Shown piece after piece: positions 17,921 to 26,389 of a stretch of DNA of 64,000 nt. The position numbers and the translations under genes are program-made. The first letter of the stretch is position 1; every line of letters begins with the position of its first letter. Below the pieces are notes generated by a model. That model was not told the origin of the DNA, did not search any database, and saw nothing but the letters and a program-made list of their open reading frames with translations. The stretch is from Roseomonas sp. KE2513 (GTDB lineage: Bacteria > Pseudomonadota > Alphaproteobacteria > Acetobacterales > Acetobacteraceae): NCBI RefSeq assembly GCF_016107305.1, contig NZ_RCVR01000008.1:62001-126000 (forward strand), read 5' to 3'.

Positions 17921-17992
17921 GCATGGCCGGCTTCTAGCGCGCGACGGGCGGGGCTGGGAGGGGGTGTGGCGGAAGCCGCGCGCCTGTGTTCC

Positions 17993-18634
17993 TCAGAACA
18001 CGAAGCCGATCGCCCGCACGCTCATCCAGCCGATCACCGCCAGCACGCCCGTCGCGAAGACGCAGCCGAGCACGGTGAGCAGGATGCCCCAGCCCATGGT
18101 CTTGCTGTCGTGCTCCACCAGGCCGAGCGCCATGACGATGTTGCCGAAGGCGGGCGGCCCGTTGGTGCCCGGGCCGGGCAGGATGAGCATGACGGCGACA
18201 TAGACCGTCAGCCAGCCGAAGAGCCGGTCGCCGAAGGGGGTGGTGAAGGGGCCGGGGCGGGGGCGGACGTAGCGCTCGATCTTGCTTAACCACTTGGAAG
18301 AGGCGCCGGCCAGGCGCAGCAGGTCGTCGCGCTTGATGGATTGGCGGGCCATGAAGACCGGCAGCCGTGGCACGCGGCGCCCGAGTCCCATCTGCGCCCC
18401 CAGCAGCAACATGGGCGTGCCGAAGACGGTGGCCATGCCCGGTAGGAGCGAGGGCAGCAGGAGCAGGAGGATGAGAAGGCCGAAGGCACGATCGCCGAAT
18501 GCCTCCGACATCTCGCCGAGGGAGATGCGCTCGCCAGGGCAGGCGGCTGCGACCTCGGCGATGATGCGGGAGATGGGGGCACCCTCGCGCTCCTCCGGCG
18601 GGGTGGGAGGGGGCGGGATCGGCGGGGCATCCAT
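17993..18634 (-). CDS. exoD: Exopolysaccharide synthesis protein ExoD
   Basis: A 213-residue membrane protein of the ExoD family. After a Pro-rich N-terminus come RISLGEMSEAFGDRAFGLLILLLLLPSLLP and MATVFGTPMLLLGAQMGLG, typical of ExoD, then GDRLFGWLTVYVAVMLILPGP and two further C-terminal hydrophobic segments. ExoD was first linked to exopolysaccharide production and alkali tolerance in rhizobia; its biochemical role is unclear. The start at 18634 fits the family N-terminus. It appears monocistronic: the Bug gene upstream is separated by 107 bases with a hairpin, and the btuB leader lies downstream. Confidence 0.88.
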   Translation of the reverse strand: MDAPPIPPPPTPPEEREGAPISRIIAEVAAACPGERISLGEMSEAFGDRAFGLLILLLLLPSLLPGMATVFGTPMLLLGAQMGLGRRVPRLPVFMARQSIKRDDLLRLAGASSKWLSKIERYVRPRPGPFTTPFGDRLFGWLTVYVAVMLILPGPGTNGPPAFGNIVMALGLVEHDSKTMGWGILLTVLGCVFATGVLAVIGWMSVRAIGFVF

Positions 18635-18686
18635 CGGCGGCGTCCTGTTCCCTCGCGTGGCGGGGCGTCTTCCATGCCGCGCCGCC

Positions 18687-18704
18687 CCGGGCCCTTCTGC
18701 CCGG
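18687..18704 (-). terminator. Hairpin downstream of frameshifted Bug gene
   Basis: CCGGGC, a six-base loop and GCCCGG form a short stem in the 107-base gap between the Bug gene (ends 18742) and ExoD (starts 18634), both on the minus strand. It may terminate the Bug transcript. There is no clear T run. Confidence 0.4.
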
Positions 18705-18741
18705 CGCCCGCGCGCCCGTCCATGGGCGAGGCGGCCCGTGC

Positions 18742-19708
18742 CTATTCCGGCTGGAATCCGGCGAGGCGGAGCAGGGCCGCGTTGCGGGCCACGTCGTCGC
18801 GGATGAAGGACTCGAGCGCGGGCTGGCTTTCCACGACCGGCTCGAAGCCGAGGCTGGCCAGGCGCTGCACCGTCTCGGGCTCGCGCATGCCCTCCGTCAC
18901 CGCCTCGTGGAACCGGGCGACGATCTCGGCGGGCAGGGCGCGCGGGCCCCAGACACCGTACCAGGAGTAGAACTCGAAGCCGGGCAACCCGGCCTCGGAC
19001 AGGGTCGGCAGTTCGGGCGCGAGGGCGGTGCGGGCCGGGGTGGCGATGCCCAGGCCGCGCACCTGCCCGCCGCGCACCATCGGCAGCATCGCCAGCACCG
19101 CGTCGAGCATCAGCTGCGCGTTGCCGGCCGCGACGTCCGACAGGGCGGGCGCGGTGCCGCGATAGCCAACGATCTCCACCCGCGCGCCGGTCACGCGATT
19201 GAATTCGATGGCGCTGAGATGGCCGGCGGCGCCGAGGGAGGAGACGGCGAAGCTCCATCTCGAGGGATCGCGCTTCGCCGCCTCCACCACCTCAGGCAGG
19301 GTCTGTTGGGGGCGGCGGGGGTCCATCACCAGCACCAGCGGGCCGCGGGCGGTGCGGGAGAGAGGGACGAAATCGGCCACGGGGTCGTAGGGCGCGGCCT
19401 TCATCACCTGCCGCGCCATGGGGTGCACGCTGGCTGAGCCGAGGATGGTGTAGCCATCGGCCGGCGCCTGCAGCACCGCAAGGCTGCCGATCGCGCCGTT
19501 GCCGCCCGCACGGTTCTCCACCACCACGGGAACGCCCAGCCGCTCCCCGATCTTCTGGGCGGCCAGGCGTGCCATGGCGTCGGTGGCGGCGCCGGGGGTG
19601 TAGGGGACAACCATCCGGATGGGGCGGTTGGGCCAGGCGCCCTGGGCGTGCAGCGCGGGCGCCGCGAGGAGGGGGGGCAGCAGCGAGGACGGAACGGCGT
19701 TTCATCAT
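18742..19708 (-). CDS. Bug/TctC-family solute receptor with one-base frameshift in its leader
   Basis: The mature protein is a typical Bug receptor: NRPIRMVVPYTPGAATDAMA, VVVENRAGGNGAIG, ADGYTILGSASVH, and LPTLSEAGLPGFEFYSWYG. The natural start is MMKRRSVLAA at 19708, but that frame is broken at a run of seven G (19671-19677). The receptor frame has a stop just upstream and its first ATG (19614) lies inside the mature domain. Removing one G from the run gives a continuous 321-residue protein with a normal signal peptide. This is therefore a sequencing error, a phase-variable tract or a fresh inactivation. No TctA/TctB membrane partner is nearby; the ligand, probably a carboxylate, is unknown. 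Confidence 0.8.
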
Positions 19709-19764
19709 GCGGATGGCCTCCACCGGCAAGGGACCAGCTGATCCTGCCCCGCAACGCGCCCGCC

Positions 19765-20427
19765 ATGCCAGCGGCCCTTTCGCCCGGGCGGGCGCTGCGC
19801 CACCTTCGGCGGATGCGGGACGTGGACATCGCGCTGTGCCTGGCGGTGGACGCCTCCTCCTCGGTGGATCACGACGAGTTCGGGCTGATGATAGGCGGGC
19901 TGGCCGAGGCCTTCCGGGATCCGGCGGTGGCTGCGGCGGCCACGGGCGGACCGCGCGAGGCGGCCGCGGTCTCCGTAATCCTGTGGTCCGTGACGCAGGA
20001 GTTGGCCGTGCCATGGATGCTGGTGGCCGACGACCCCGGGGCGGCGGCGCTGGCGGAGGCGCTGGACGCCGTGCCGCGGCTCGTCCCGCCCGGGGCGACG
20101 GCGCTCGGGGAGGCGATGAGGGCGGCGCTCGCCCTGCTGGCGGATTTTCCGGGGCAGGCGGCGCGGCTGGTGATCGACGTTTCCGGGGATGGAGCGGGGA
20201 ATGCCGGCATCCCCTCCGCCCCCGTGCGGGACGCCGCGGTGCGGGCGGGGGTGACGGTGAACGGGCTGGCCGTGGTGAACGAGGAGCCGGACCTGCCCGC
20301 CTACTACGCCGCCGAGGTGATCGGCGGTCCCGGTTCCTTCGTCCTGGAATGCCGCGACTATGCCGAATTCACGGAGGCGATCCGGCGCAAGCTGGTGCGC
20401 GAGTTGCGCGGGGCGCTCACCGCCTGA
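19765..20427 (+). CDS. DUF1194 (von Willebrand A-like) protein, no signal peptide
   Basis: A protein of about 220 residues of the DUF1194 family, which has a von Willebrand A-type fold. The MIDAS-like motif is in LCLAVDASSSVDHDEF (DxSxS), followed by GATALGEAMRAALALL, ARLVIDVSGDGAGNAG and YYAAEVIGGPGSFV. The start is uncertain: ATG 19765 or ATG 19813 (MRDVDIALC). Unlike its relative at 50857 it has no export signal at either start. It is divergent from the Bug gene with 56 bases between starts. The function of DUF1194 is unknown; metal-dependent protein binding is a fold-based guess. Confidence 0.8.
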   Translation: MPAALSPGRALRHLRRMRDVDIALCLAVDASSSVDHDEFGLMIGGLAEAFRDPAVAAAATGGPREAAAVSVILWSVTQELAVPWMLVADDPGAAALAEALDAVPRLVPPGATALGEAMRAALALLADFPGQAARLVIDVSGDGAGNAGIPSAPVRDAAVRAGVTVNGLAVVNEEPDLPAYYAAEVIGGPGSFVLECRDYAEFTEAIRRKLVRELRGALTA

Positions 20428-20521
20428 GGAATCGAGTGACAATGTGACAGGGGCGGGTTGTCCCGCCGCGGTGCGCGGGTGCAGCTTGGCTCGCGCCCCT
20501 TCAACGCCCAAGGCCACCGGC

Positions 20522-21634
20522 ATGATTTTCCTCACCCCCGGCCCCGTGCAGACCCGCCCAGAAACGAGGGCGGCCATGGCGGTCGATATCGCTCCCTGGG
20601 ACCGCGACTTCGGGCCGGAATACGCCGGCATCCGTGACCGCGTGCGCGACATCGCGGGCGGCCTGCCCGGCGTGCACGCGACCCTGCCGCTGCAGGGCGC
20701 GGGGCACTTCCTCGTGGAGGCCGCGATCCGCACCTTCGTGCCCGCTGGCGGGCGGATCCTCGTGCCAAGCAACGGCACCTATGCCGACCGCATGATGCGC
20801 CTGGCGCGCGAGGCCGGCCGGGAGCCGGTGGCGCTGCCCGTGCCCGACACGCGCGGCGTGCGCGCCGAGGAGGTGGCGGCGGCGCTGGCGGCGGACGAGA
20901 CGATCTCCCACGTCTGCATGGTCTATTCCGAGACGGGCAGCGGCATCGTCAACGACCCCGCGGCCGTGGGCGCCGCCGTGCGCGCCGCAGGGCGGCGGCT
21001 GATCCTGGACGCCGTCTCGGCTTTCGGCGCGCTGCCCTTCGACCTCAAGGCGCAGCCCGAATGCGACGCGGTGCTGTTCACCTCCAACAAGTGCCTGGAG
21101 GGGATGCCGGGGATCGGCTTCGCGGTCTGCCCCATGGACCGGACGCGCGGGCAGGCAGGCCAGGCGGGATCCTGGTGCTTCGACCTCGGCGACGTGCTGA
21201 AGCATGCCGAGCGTGCGGGCTGGGGATCCTTTCGCTTCACGCCGCCGGTGCAGGCGCTGCACGCCTTCGCCGTGGCGCTCGACCTATATGAGAAGGAGGG
21301 CGGGCAGGCCGCGCGGCTCGCGCGCTATGCCGAGAACATGCGCGTGCTGCGTGCGGGGGCGGAGGCGCTGGGGCTGGTGCCGTATCTCGACGCCGAGCAC
21401 CAGGGGCCGATCATCCTGACGCTGCACCAGCCGGAGACGCCCGGCTTCACGCTGCAGGACTTCGTGGACGCGCTGAAGCGGCGCGGGGTGATGATCAGCA
21501 ACTTCTTCACGACGCAGTCGCCGACGATCCGCATCGGCTGCATCGGCGCCGTCACGGCCGACGACATGCGGGTAGCCTTGCGCGCGATGGGGGAGGCGCT
21601 GGAGGAGTTGGGCGCCGCGCGCAAGGCGGCCTGA
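20522..21634 (+). CDS. phnW: 2-aminoethylphosphonate-pyruvate transaminase-like class V aminotransferase
   Basis: A 370-residue PLP enzyme of aminotransferase class V. The N-terminus LTPGPVQTRPETRAAM...IAPWDRDF and the PLP-lysine region LFTSNKCLEGMPGIGF (Lys190) closely match 2-aminoethylphosphonate-pyruvate transaminase. The cofactor Asp is in LILDAVSAFGALPFD. The expected reaction converts 2-aminoethylphosphonate and pyruvate to phosphonoacetaldehyde and alanine. No phosphonatase (phnX), phnA or phosphonate transporter is in the window, so the substrate rests on family similarity; related serine-glyoxylate or alanine-glyoxylate type enzymes are the alternative. The ATG at 20522 gives the standard family start but has a weak Shine-Dalgarno. 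Confidence 0.78.
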   Translation: MIFLTPGPVQTRPETRAAMAVDIAPWDRDFGPEYAGIRDRVRDIAGGLPGVHATLPLQGAGHFLVEAAIRTFVPAGGRILVPSNGTYADRMMRLAREAGREPVALPVPDTRGVRAEEVAAALAADETISHVCMVYSETGSGIVNDPAAVGAAVRAAGRRLILDAVSAFGALPFDLKAQPECDAVLFTSNKCLEGMPGIGFAVCPMDRTRGQAGQAGSWCFDLGDVLKHAERAGWGSFRFTPPVQALHAFAVALDLYEKEGGQAARLARYAENMRVLRAGAEALGLVPYLDAEHQGPIILTLHQPETPGFTLQDFVDALKRRGVMISNFFTTQSPTIRIGCIGAVTADDMRVALRAMGEALEELGAARKAA

Positions 21635-21639
21635 ACGCG

Positions 21640-21671
21640 AAGGGGCCGGGTGGACACATCCCCCGGCCCTT
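21640..21671. terminator. Hairpin between converging phnW-like and ompW genes
   Basis: AAGGG-G-CCGGG pairs with CCCGGCCCTT across a short loop, with one bulged G. It fills the 41-base gap between two converging genes and could serve both strands. Confidence 0.6.
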
Positions 21672-21675
21672 CCTA

Positions 21676-22344
21676 TCAGAAGCGGTAGCGGACGCTGGCG
21701 CCGACGATCCAGGGATCGATGTTCGCATGGCCGGTGATCAGGCCGCTGTTTACGCTGACATCCGGGCGCAGCCAGAGCTTCTTCGCATCGACGTTCACGA
21801 GCCAGCGTGAGGAGACCTCCACGTCGAGGCCGAAGTTGATGCCGTAGCCGAAGGCGTTGTCGATCGCGACCTTGTTCACGGGCGAGGTGCGTGCGCCGCC
21901 TTCGCCGTAGAAGACGGTGTAGTTCAGGCCCGCGCCGATATAGGGGCTGAAGCGCGCCGTGGGAAAGGGATGGAACTGCAAGTTTAGCGTGGGCGGCAGG
22001 GCCCAGACGCGGCCGAGGTCCACGTCGCCGAACGCGCTGTTGCGTACGTGCACGTCGTGGCGCGTGGTGGCCGCGATGAGGTTCAGCGAGAGCTGCGGCA
22101 TGAGGAAGTAGGTGAGGTCGAGCTGGCCCGTGACGGTGTCGCTCGCCTCCGGCTTGCCGCCGATGAGGCTGACCCGGCCCTCGCCCTCGGGCAGCACGCC
22201 GATGAGGCCGGCGCCGAGCACGATGTCGCCGGCCCTCTTGCCGCGAACGGGCTGGCTGCCGAATTCCTGAGCCGCCACCGGGGTGGCGGCCAGCGCGGTG
22301 CAGGCCAGCAGGGCCGCGGCCAGGGCACCGGTACGTGTGGTCAT
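21676..22344 (-). CDS. ompW: OmpW family outer membrane protein
   Basis: A 222-residue small beta-barrel protein. The signal peptide is MTTRTGALAAALLACTALAATPVAAQ. OmpW-type motifs follow: GDIVLGAGLIGVLP, LDLTYFLMPQLSLNLIAATTRHDV, LPPTLNLQFHP, FSPYIGAGLNYTVFY, and the terminal barrel strand PWIVGASVRYRF ending in Phe. OmpW forms an eight-strand channel for small hydrophobic molecules and in enteric bacteria is FNR-controlled. The start at 22344 follows GAGGAC. A perfect FNR-type palindrome lies 72-85 bases upstream, supporting control by oxygen level. Confidence 0.9.
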   Translation of the reverse strand: MTTRTGALAAALLACTALAATPVAAQEFGSQPVRGKRAGDIVLGAGLIGVLPEGEGRVSLIGGKPEASDTVTGQLDLTYFLMPQLSLNLIAATTRHDVHVRNSAFGDVDLGRVWALPPTLNLQFHPFPTARFSPYIGAGLNYTVFYGEGGARTSPVNKVAIDNAFGYGINFGLDVEVSSRWLVNVDAKKLWLRPDVSVNSGLITGHANIDPWIVGASVRYRF

Positions 22345-22415
22345 AGCGTCCTCGTTTCCAGGGGCAGCAGGTCGCCGCCACCGACACGAGCTACGCCCCG
22401 GCCGAACGTTCCACC

Positions 22416-22429
22416 TTGATTCAAATCAA
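22416..22429. promoter_or_regulatory. FNR/FixK-type box TTGAT-N4-ATCAA upstream of ompW
   Basis: TTGATTCAAATCAA is an exact match to the FNR/FixK consensus. It lies in the 99-base gap between the ompW start (22344) and the stop of the Bug gene at 22444, so ompW is the only gene it can drive on the minus strand. Its centre is about 78 bases upstream of the ATG, compatible with a class II site and a leader of roughly 40 bases. Confidence 0.75.
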
Positions 22430-22443
22430 TGAAGAGTCATGGA

Positions 22444-23424
22444 TCAGCCGGCGGTGATGTTTGCGCGGCGCACCACGTCGCGCCAGCGCTCGATCTCGGC
22501 GCGCTGGAAACGGTCGTAGTCCTCGGGCGTGGTGGGCACGACGTCGAAGCCGATCGCCTCCAGCCGCGGGCGCACCTCGGGGTGGAGCAGTGCGTCGCGC
22601 AGCGCACCGGCCACGCGGTCGCGCAGCGGCAGCGGCATGCCGGCCGGTGCCATGAAGGACTGCCAGGAGGTGACGACGAAATCCTCCAGCCCTGCTTCCT
22701 TCGACGTCGGCACGCCCGGCAGCACGGGGTGGGGCCTGTCGCTCGTTACCATCAGCGCGCGCAGGCGTCCGCCGGCGATGTGGCCCGCGACGGTGCCGAG
22801 GTTCTGGAACGAGATGTCCACGTTGCCGGCAATGAGGTCGGTCGCGGCCGCGGCGCCGCCGGTGTAGGGCACGTGGGTGATCTCCGTACCCGTGCGCAGC
22901 TTGAACAGCTCCGTCGTCATCTGGTCGGAGGAGCCGACGCCGGAGGTGGAGTAGGAGGCGCGGCCGTTGCGCTCGCGCAGCCAGGCGACGAGCGAGGGCA
23001 TGTCGCGCGCCGGGTGCTTCTCGTTGACGACGAGCACGTTCGGCGTGGTGACGGCGAGCACGAGCGGCGTGAAGTCGCGCAACGGGTCGTAGCCGAGGTT
23101 CGGGCGCAGCGCCGCGTTGATCGCCCAGACGCCGATGGAGCCGACCATCAGGCTGTGCCCGTCCGGCGCCGCCCGCATCACCACGCGCGCCGCGACCTCC
23201 CCGTTCGCGCCAGGGCGGTTCTCGACGACGACCGCTTGGGGAAGGGCCTGTGCCATGCGGTTGGCGGCGGCACGGGCCACGATGTCGGAGGGGCCTCCGG
23301 CGACGAAGGGCACCAGGACCGAGACGGGGCGGCTTGGCCAGGAGTCCGGCGCCTGGGCGCGCGCCGCCGGCGCCAGCAGCAGGGTCGGGGCGGCCAGCAG
23401 GGCGCGTCGGGTGGGGCGGGACAT
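22444..23424 (-). CDS. Bug/TctC-family solute receptor
   Basis: A 326-residue periplasmic receptor. The leader [24 protein letters not shown] precedes [74 protein letters not shown] and [19 protein letters not shown], all standard Bug features. The ATG at 23424 has AGGGAG upstream. It is divergent from fhs with a 127-base gap and is not linked to any TctAB permease. It is very like the receptor at 51990 in motif wording ([18 protein letters not shown] against [18 protein letters not shown]), suggesting that those two are close paralogues. The ligand is unknown. Confidence 0.9.
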   Translation of the reverse strand: MSRPTRRALLAAPTLLLAPAARAQAPDSWPSRPVSVLVPFVAGGPSDIVARAAANRMAQALPQAVVVENRPGANGEVAARVVMRAAPDGHSLMVGSIGVWAINAALRPNLGYDPLRDFTPLVLAVTTPNVLVVNEKHPARDMPSLVAWLRERNGRASYSTSGVGSSDQMTTELFKLRTGTEITHVPYTGGAAAATDLIAGNVDISFQNLGTVAGHIAGGRLRALMVTSDRPHPVLPGVPTSKEAGLEDFVVTSWQSFMAPAGMPLPLRDRVAGALRDALLHPEVRPRLEAIGFDVVPTTPEDYDRFQRAEIERWRDVVRRANITAG

Positions 23425-23551
23425 CTGGTTTCACTCCCTGGCTTGTTTTGCGGGCAGCATGGCACTTCCCTGCGGCCACGGCCAAGCGCCCCCTGCTTGC
23501 CCAGGCGCCGGGCCTGCCGTAACCCGGGAGAGACGGGATGGCAGGGAACGG

Positions 23552-25222
23552 ATGAACACGGATCTGGAGATCGCGCGGGCCGCCACGCTGCGCCCCATCG
23601 CCGAGATCGCGGCGCGTGCGGGCATCCCCGCGGAGGCGCTGGAGCCTTACGGACGCTACAAGGCGAAGATCGGCACCGACTTCCTGCGCGCGCAGGAGGG
23701 CCGGCCCGAGGGGGCGCTGGTGCTGGTGACCGGCATCAGCCCGACCGCGGCCGGGGAAGGCAAGACCACCACGACCATCGGGTTGGGCGACGCGCTCAAC
23801 GCGCTCGGAACGCGCACGATAATCGCCTTGCGCGAGCCCTCGCTTGGCCCCTGTTTCGGAGTGAAGGGCGGGGCCACCGGCGGCGGGCGGGCGCAGGTGG
23901 CACCGATGGAGGAGATCAACCTCCATTTCACCGGCGACTTCCACGCGATCACCAGCGCGAACAACCTTCTCTCCGCGATGATCGACAATCACATTCACTG
24001 GGGGAATGCGCTCGACCTAGACGTCAGGCGCATCGCCTGGCGGCGGGCGATCGACATGAACGACCGCGCGCTGCGGCTGGCGGCGCTCGGCCTCGGCGGC
24101 GTCGCCAACGGCTTCCCGCGGGAGGACGGGTTCGACATCACCGTGGCCTCCGAGGTGATGGCGATCTTCTGCCTTGCGAAGAACCTCGACGACCTGCGCG
24201 CGCGGCTCGGGCGGATTATCATCGGGCAGGCGCGGGACGGACGGGCAGTGACCGCACATGAGTTGAAGGCGGACGGTGCCATGGCGGCGCTGCTGCGCGA
24301 CGCTCTGGCGCCCAACCTCGTGCAGACGCTGGAGGGTAGCCCCGCGCTGGTGCATGGTGGACCCTTCGCCAATATCGCGCATGGCTGCAACAGCGTGATC
24401 GCGACACGGCTCGGACTGCGGTTGGCCGATGTGGTAGTAACCGAGGCCGGCTTCGGCGCGGATCTCGGCGCGGAGAAGTTCCTCGATATCAAGTGCCGCA
24501 TGGCCGGCCTCTCGCCCGCCGCCTGCGTGGTGGTGGCGACGGTGCGCGCGCTGAAGATGCATGGCGGCGTGGCCAAGGCGGCGCTCGGCACCGAGGACGT
24601 GGCGGCGGTGCGGCGCGGCCTCTCCAACCTCGAGCGGCACGTGGCGAACATGGGCAAGTTCGGCCTCCCCGTGGTGGTCGCGCTGAACCGCTTCACGAGC
24701 GATACCGATGCCGAGATCGCAGCCGTGGAGGAGGCGATGACGGCGCTCGGCACGCGCGCGATCCTCTGCACGCACTGGTCGGACGGCGCGGCGGGCGCGG
24801 CCGATCTCGCGCGCGCCGTGCAGGGGCTGATCGCGGAGGGCAGCGCGCGGTTCCGCCCGCTCTATCCCGATGATATGCCGCTGGCCGAGAAGATCGGCAC
24901 CATCGCTCGCGAGGTTTACGGCGCGGCGGAGGTCGCTTTGCCGCCCGCCATCGCCACGCGGCTGAGGCGCTTCGAGGAGGCGGGCTTCGGCCGTGCGCCA
25001 GTCTGCATTGCGAAGACGCAGTACTCCTTCTCCGCCAATCCCGCGCTGCTGGGCGCGCCGAGCGGCCATGTGCTGCCGGTGCGGGAGGTGCGGCTCTCGG
25101 CTGGGGCAGGCTTCGTGGTGGCGGTTTGCGGCGACGTGATGACCATGCCGGGCCTGCCGCGCCACCCGGCGGCGGAGATGATCGGGCTGGACGCGGAGGG
25201 CCGGATCGAGGGGCTTTTCTAG
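23552..25222 (+). CDS. fhs: Formate-tetrahydrofolate ligase
   Basis: A 556-residue enzyme of the usual length for Fhs (about 557). The ATP-binding loop is [20 protein letters not shown]. Other family blocks are [60 protein letters not shown] and [32 protein letters not shown]. It makes 10-formyl-tetrahydrofolate from formate, ATP and tetrahydrofolate in the cytoplasm. I chose the ATG at 23552 ([16 protein letters not shown]) with GGGAACG upstream; longer in-frame forms lack support. It appears monocistronic, with a Bug gene converging 17 bases after its stop. Confidence 0.95.
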   Translation: MNTDLEIARAATLRPIAEIAARAGIPAEALEPYGRYKAKIGTDFLRAQEGRPEGALVLVTGISPTAAGEGKTTTTIGLGDALNALGTRTIIALREPSLGPCFGVKGGATGGGRAQVAPMEEINLHFTGDFHAITSANNLLSAMIDNHIHWGNALDLDVRRIAWRRAIDMNDRALRLAALGLGGVANGFPREDGFDITVASEVMAIFCLAKNLDDLRARLGRIIIGQARDGRAVTAHELKADGAMAALLRDALAPNLVQTLEGSPALVHGGPFANIAHGCNSVIATRLGLRLADVVVTEAGFGADLGAEKFLDIKCRMAGLSPAACVVVATVRALKMHGGVAKAALGTEDVAAVRRGLSNLERHVANMGKFGLPVVVALNRFTSDTDAEIAAVEEAMTALGTRAILCTHWSDGAAGAADLARAVQGLIAEGSARFRPLYPDDMPLAEKIGTIAREVYGAAEVALPPAIATRLRRFEEAGFGRAPVCIAKTQYSFSANPALLGAPSGHVLPVREVRLSAGAGFVVAVCGDVMTMPGLPRHPAAEMIGLDAEGRIEGLF

Positions 25223-25239
25223 TGGTCGCGCATCCGCCC

Positions 25240-26208
25240 TTATCCCGGCTGGATTCCGCGCTCCCGGATTACGCCCGCCCAGTCGTCCATCTCCCGCGCG
25301 ATGAAGGCGGCGAAATCGGCGCGGGCCATCGGCGCGGGCTCGGTGCCGTCGCGACGCAGGCGCTCGGCGATGGCGGGCTGCTCCAGCATGGCGCGGACGG
25401 TGGCGTTAAGCCGGTCCAGGATGGGCGCGGGCGTGCCGGCGCGGGCGAAGAGGCCGAACCAGTTCTCCGCCGCCAGTCCCGGCATTCCCGTGGCCTCGGA
25501 CAAGGTGGGGATATCCGGGGCGGCGGGGCTGCGCGCCTCGCCGGTATAGGCCAGGGCGCGTAGCTTGCCCTCCCGCACCAAGGGGAGGGCGGAGGAGGGG
25601 TTGTCGAACATCGCCTCCACGTTGCCGGCGATCAGGTCAGGCAGGGCGGGACCGGTGCCGCGGTAAGGCACGTGGGTGAGCGGCGCGCCGCTGCGCTGGG
25701 CAAGGATCTCGATCGCCAGGTGGCTCATCGAGCCGTTGCCGGCGGAGGCGAGGTTGATGCCCCCGCGCGAACGGGCGAGGGCCAGAAGCCCCGGCACGTC
25801 CCGCGCGGGGAGGTTGGCGGGCACCATCAGGATCAATCCGTTGCGGACGAGCATGGCGACCGGCGCGAAATCAGCGCGGCTGTCATAGGGCAGGCGGGGA
25901 AAGAGGCCGGGGTTGATGGCGAAGGGGGCGCCGGCCACGAGCAGAGTGTGACCATCCGGCGCGCTCCGGGCGAGTTCGGCCGTCGCCAGCTGGGTGGCGG
26001 CGCCGGGCTTGTTCTCCACCACCACGGGGCGGCCGGCGGCAATTCCCTGGGAGAGGTGCGTGGCCAGGAGGCGGGCGGCGAGATCGGCGGTTCCGCCGGG
26101 CGCGACCCCGACGAGGACCGTGATGCCGCGGCCGGGCCAAGCCTCCTGCGCCCGTGTTGGACGGGCCGCGAGGACCGGGAGGGTGGCGAAAAAGGGGCGT
26201 CGGCGCAT
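25240..26208 (-). CDS. Bug/TctC-family solute receptor
   Basis: A 322-residue receptor from the ATG at 26208 (MRRRPFFATLPVLAARPTRAQ leader). Bug blocks are WPGRGITVLVGVAPGGTADLAAR, VVVENKPGAATQLA, DGHTLLVAGAPFAINPGLFP, VPYRGTGPALPDLIAGNVEAMF and IPTLSEATGMPGLAAENWFG. An upstream in-frame start at 26262 would add 18 residues that spoil the leader. It stands alone, converging on fhs and divergent from the transglutaminase pair. No transport partner is near. The ligand is unknown. Confidence 0.88.
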   Translation of the reverse strand: MRRRPFFATLPVLAARPTRAQEAWPGRGITVLVGVAPGGTADLAARLLATHLSQGIAAGRPVVVENKPGAATQLATAELARSAPDGHTLLVAGAPFAINPGLFPRLPYDSRADFAPVAMLVRNGLILMVPANLPARDVPGLLALARSRGGINLASAGNGSMSHLAIEILAQRSGAPLTHVPYRGTGPALPDLIAGNVEAMFDNPSSALPLVREGKLRALAYTGEARSPAAPDIPTLSEATGMPGLAAENWFGLFARAGTPAPILDRLNATVRAMLEQPAIAERLRRDGTEPAPMARADFAAFIAREMDDWAGVIRERGIQPG

Positions 26209-26305
26209 TCCCGCATCATGGCAGGACGGGCGCGGCTTGGAATGGCGCCGCGGGTGAAACAAGGGGGCGGCCGCGGCGTTACGGCCCTCAATGCTCCCGC
26301 CGGAG

Positions 26306-26354
26306 GAACGGGCCGGAGGCGGCGGGAACCCTTCCCGCCGCCTTCGGCCCGTTC
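26306..26354. repeat. Long near-perfect hairpin (23-base arms, 3-base loop) upstream of transglutaminase gene
   Basis: Arms at 26306-26328 and 26332-26354 are complementary with a single G-T mismatch around a CCC loop; TTT follows on the plus strand. The element ends 35 bases before the ATG at 26390, in a gap between divergent genes (26209-26389), where a simple terminator is not expected. It could be a leader attenuator or an extragenic palindrome. Confidence 0.8.
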
Positions 26355-26389
26355 TTTGCGTCGGGATGCGTCACCTTCGGGCAGCCCCC

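Noticed and set aside
15568-17937. Plus-strand open frame of almost 790 codons over btuB
   Set aside because: It is antisense to a receptor with signal peptide, plug and terminal Phe, and it runs through the cobalamin riboswitch.
22429-24261. Plus-strand open frame spanning the Bug gene and the first part of fhs
   Set aside because: It is out of frame with fhs and antisense to the Bug receptor, with no domain.
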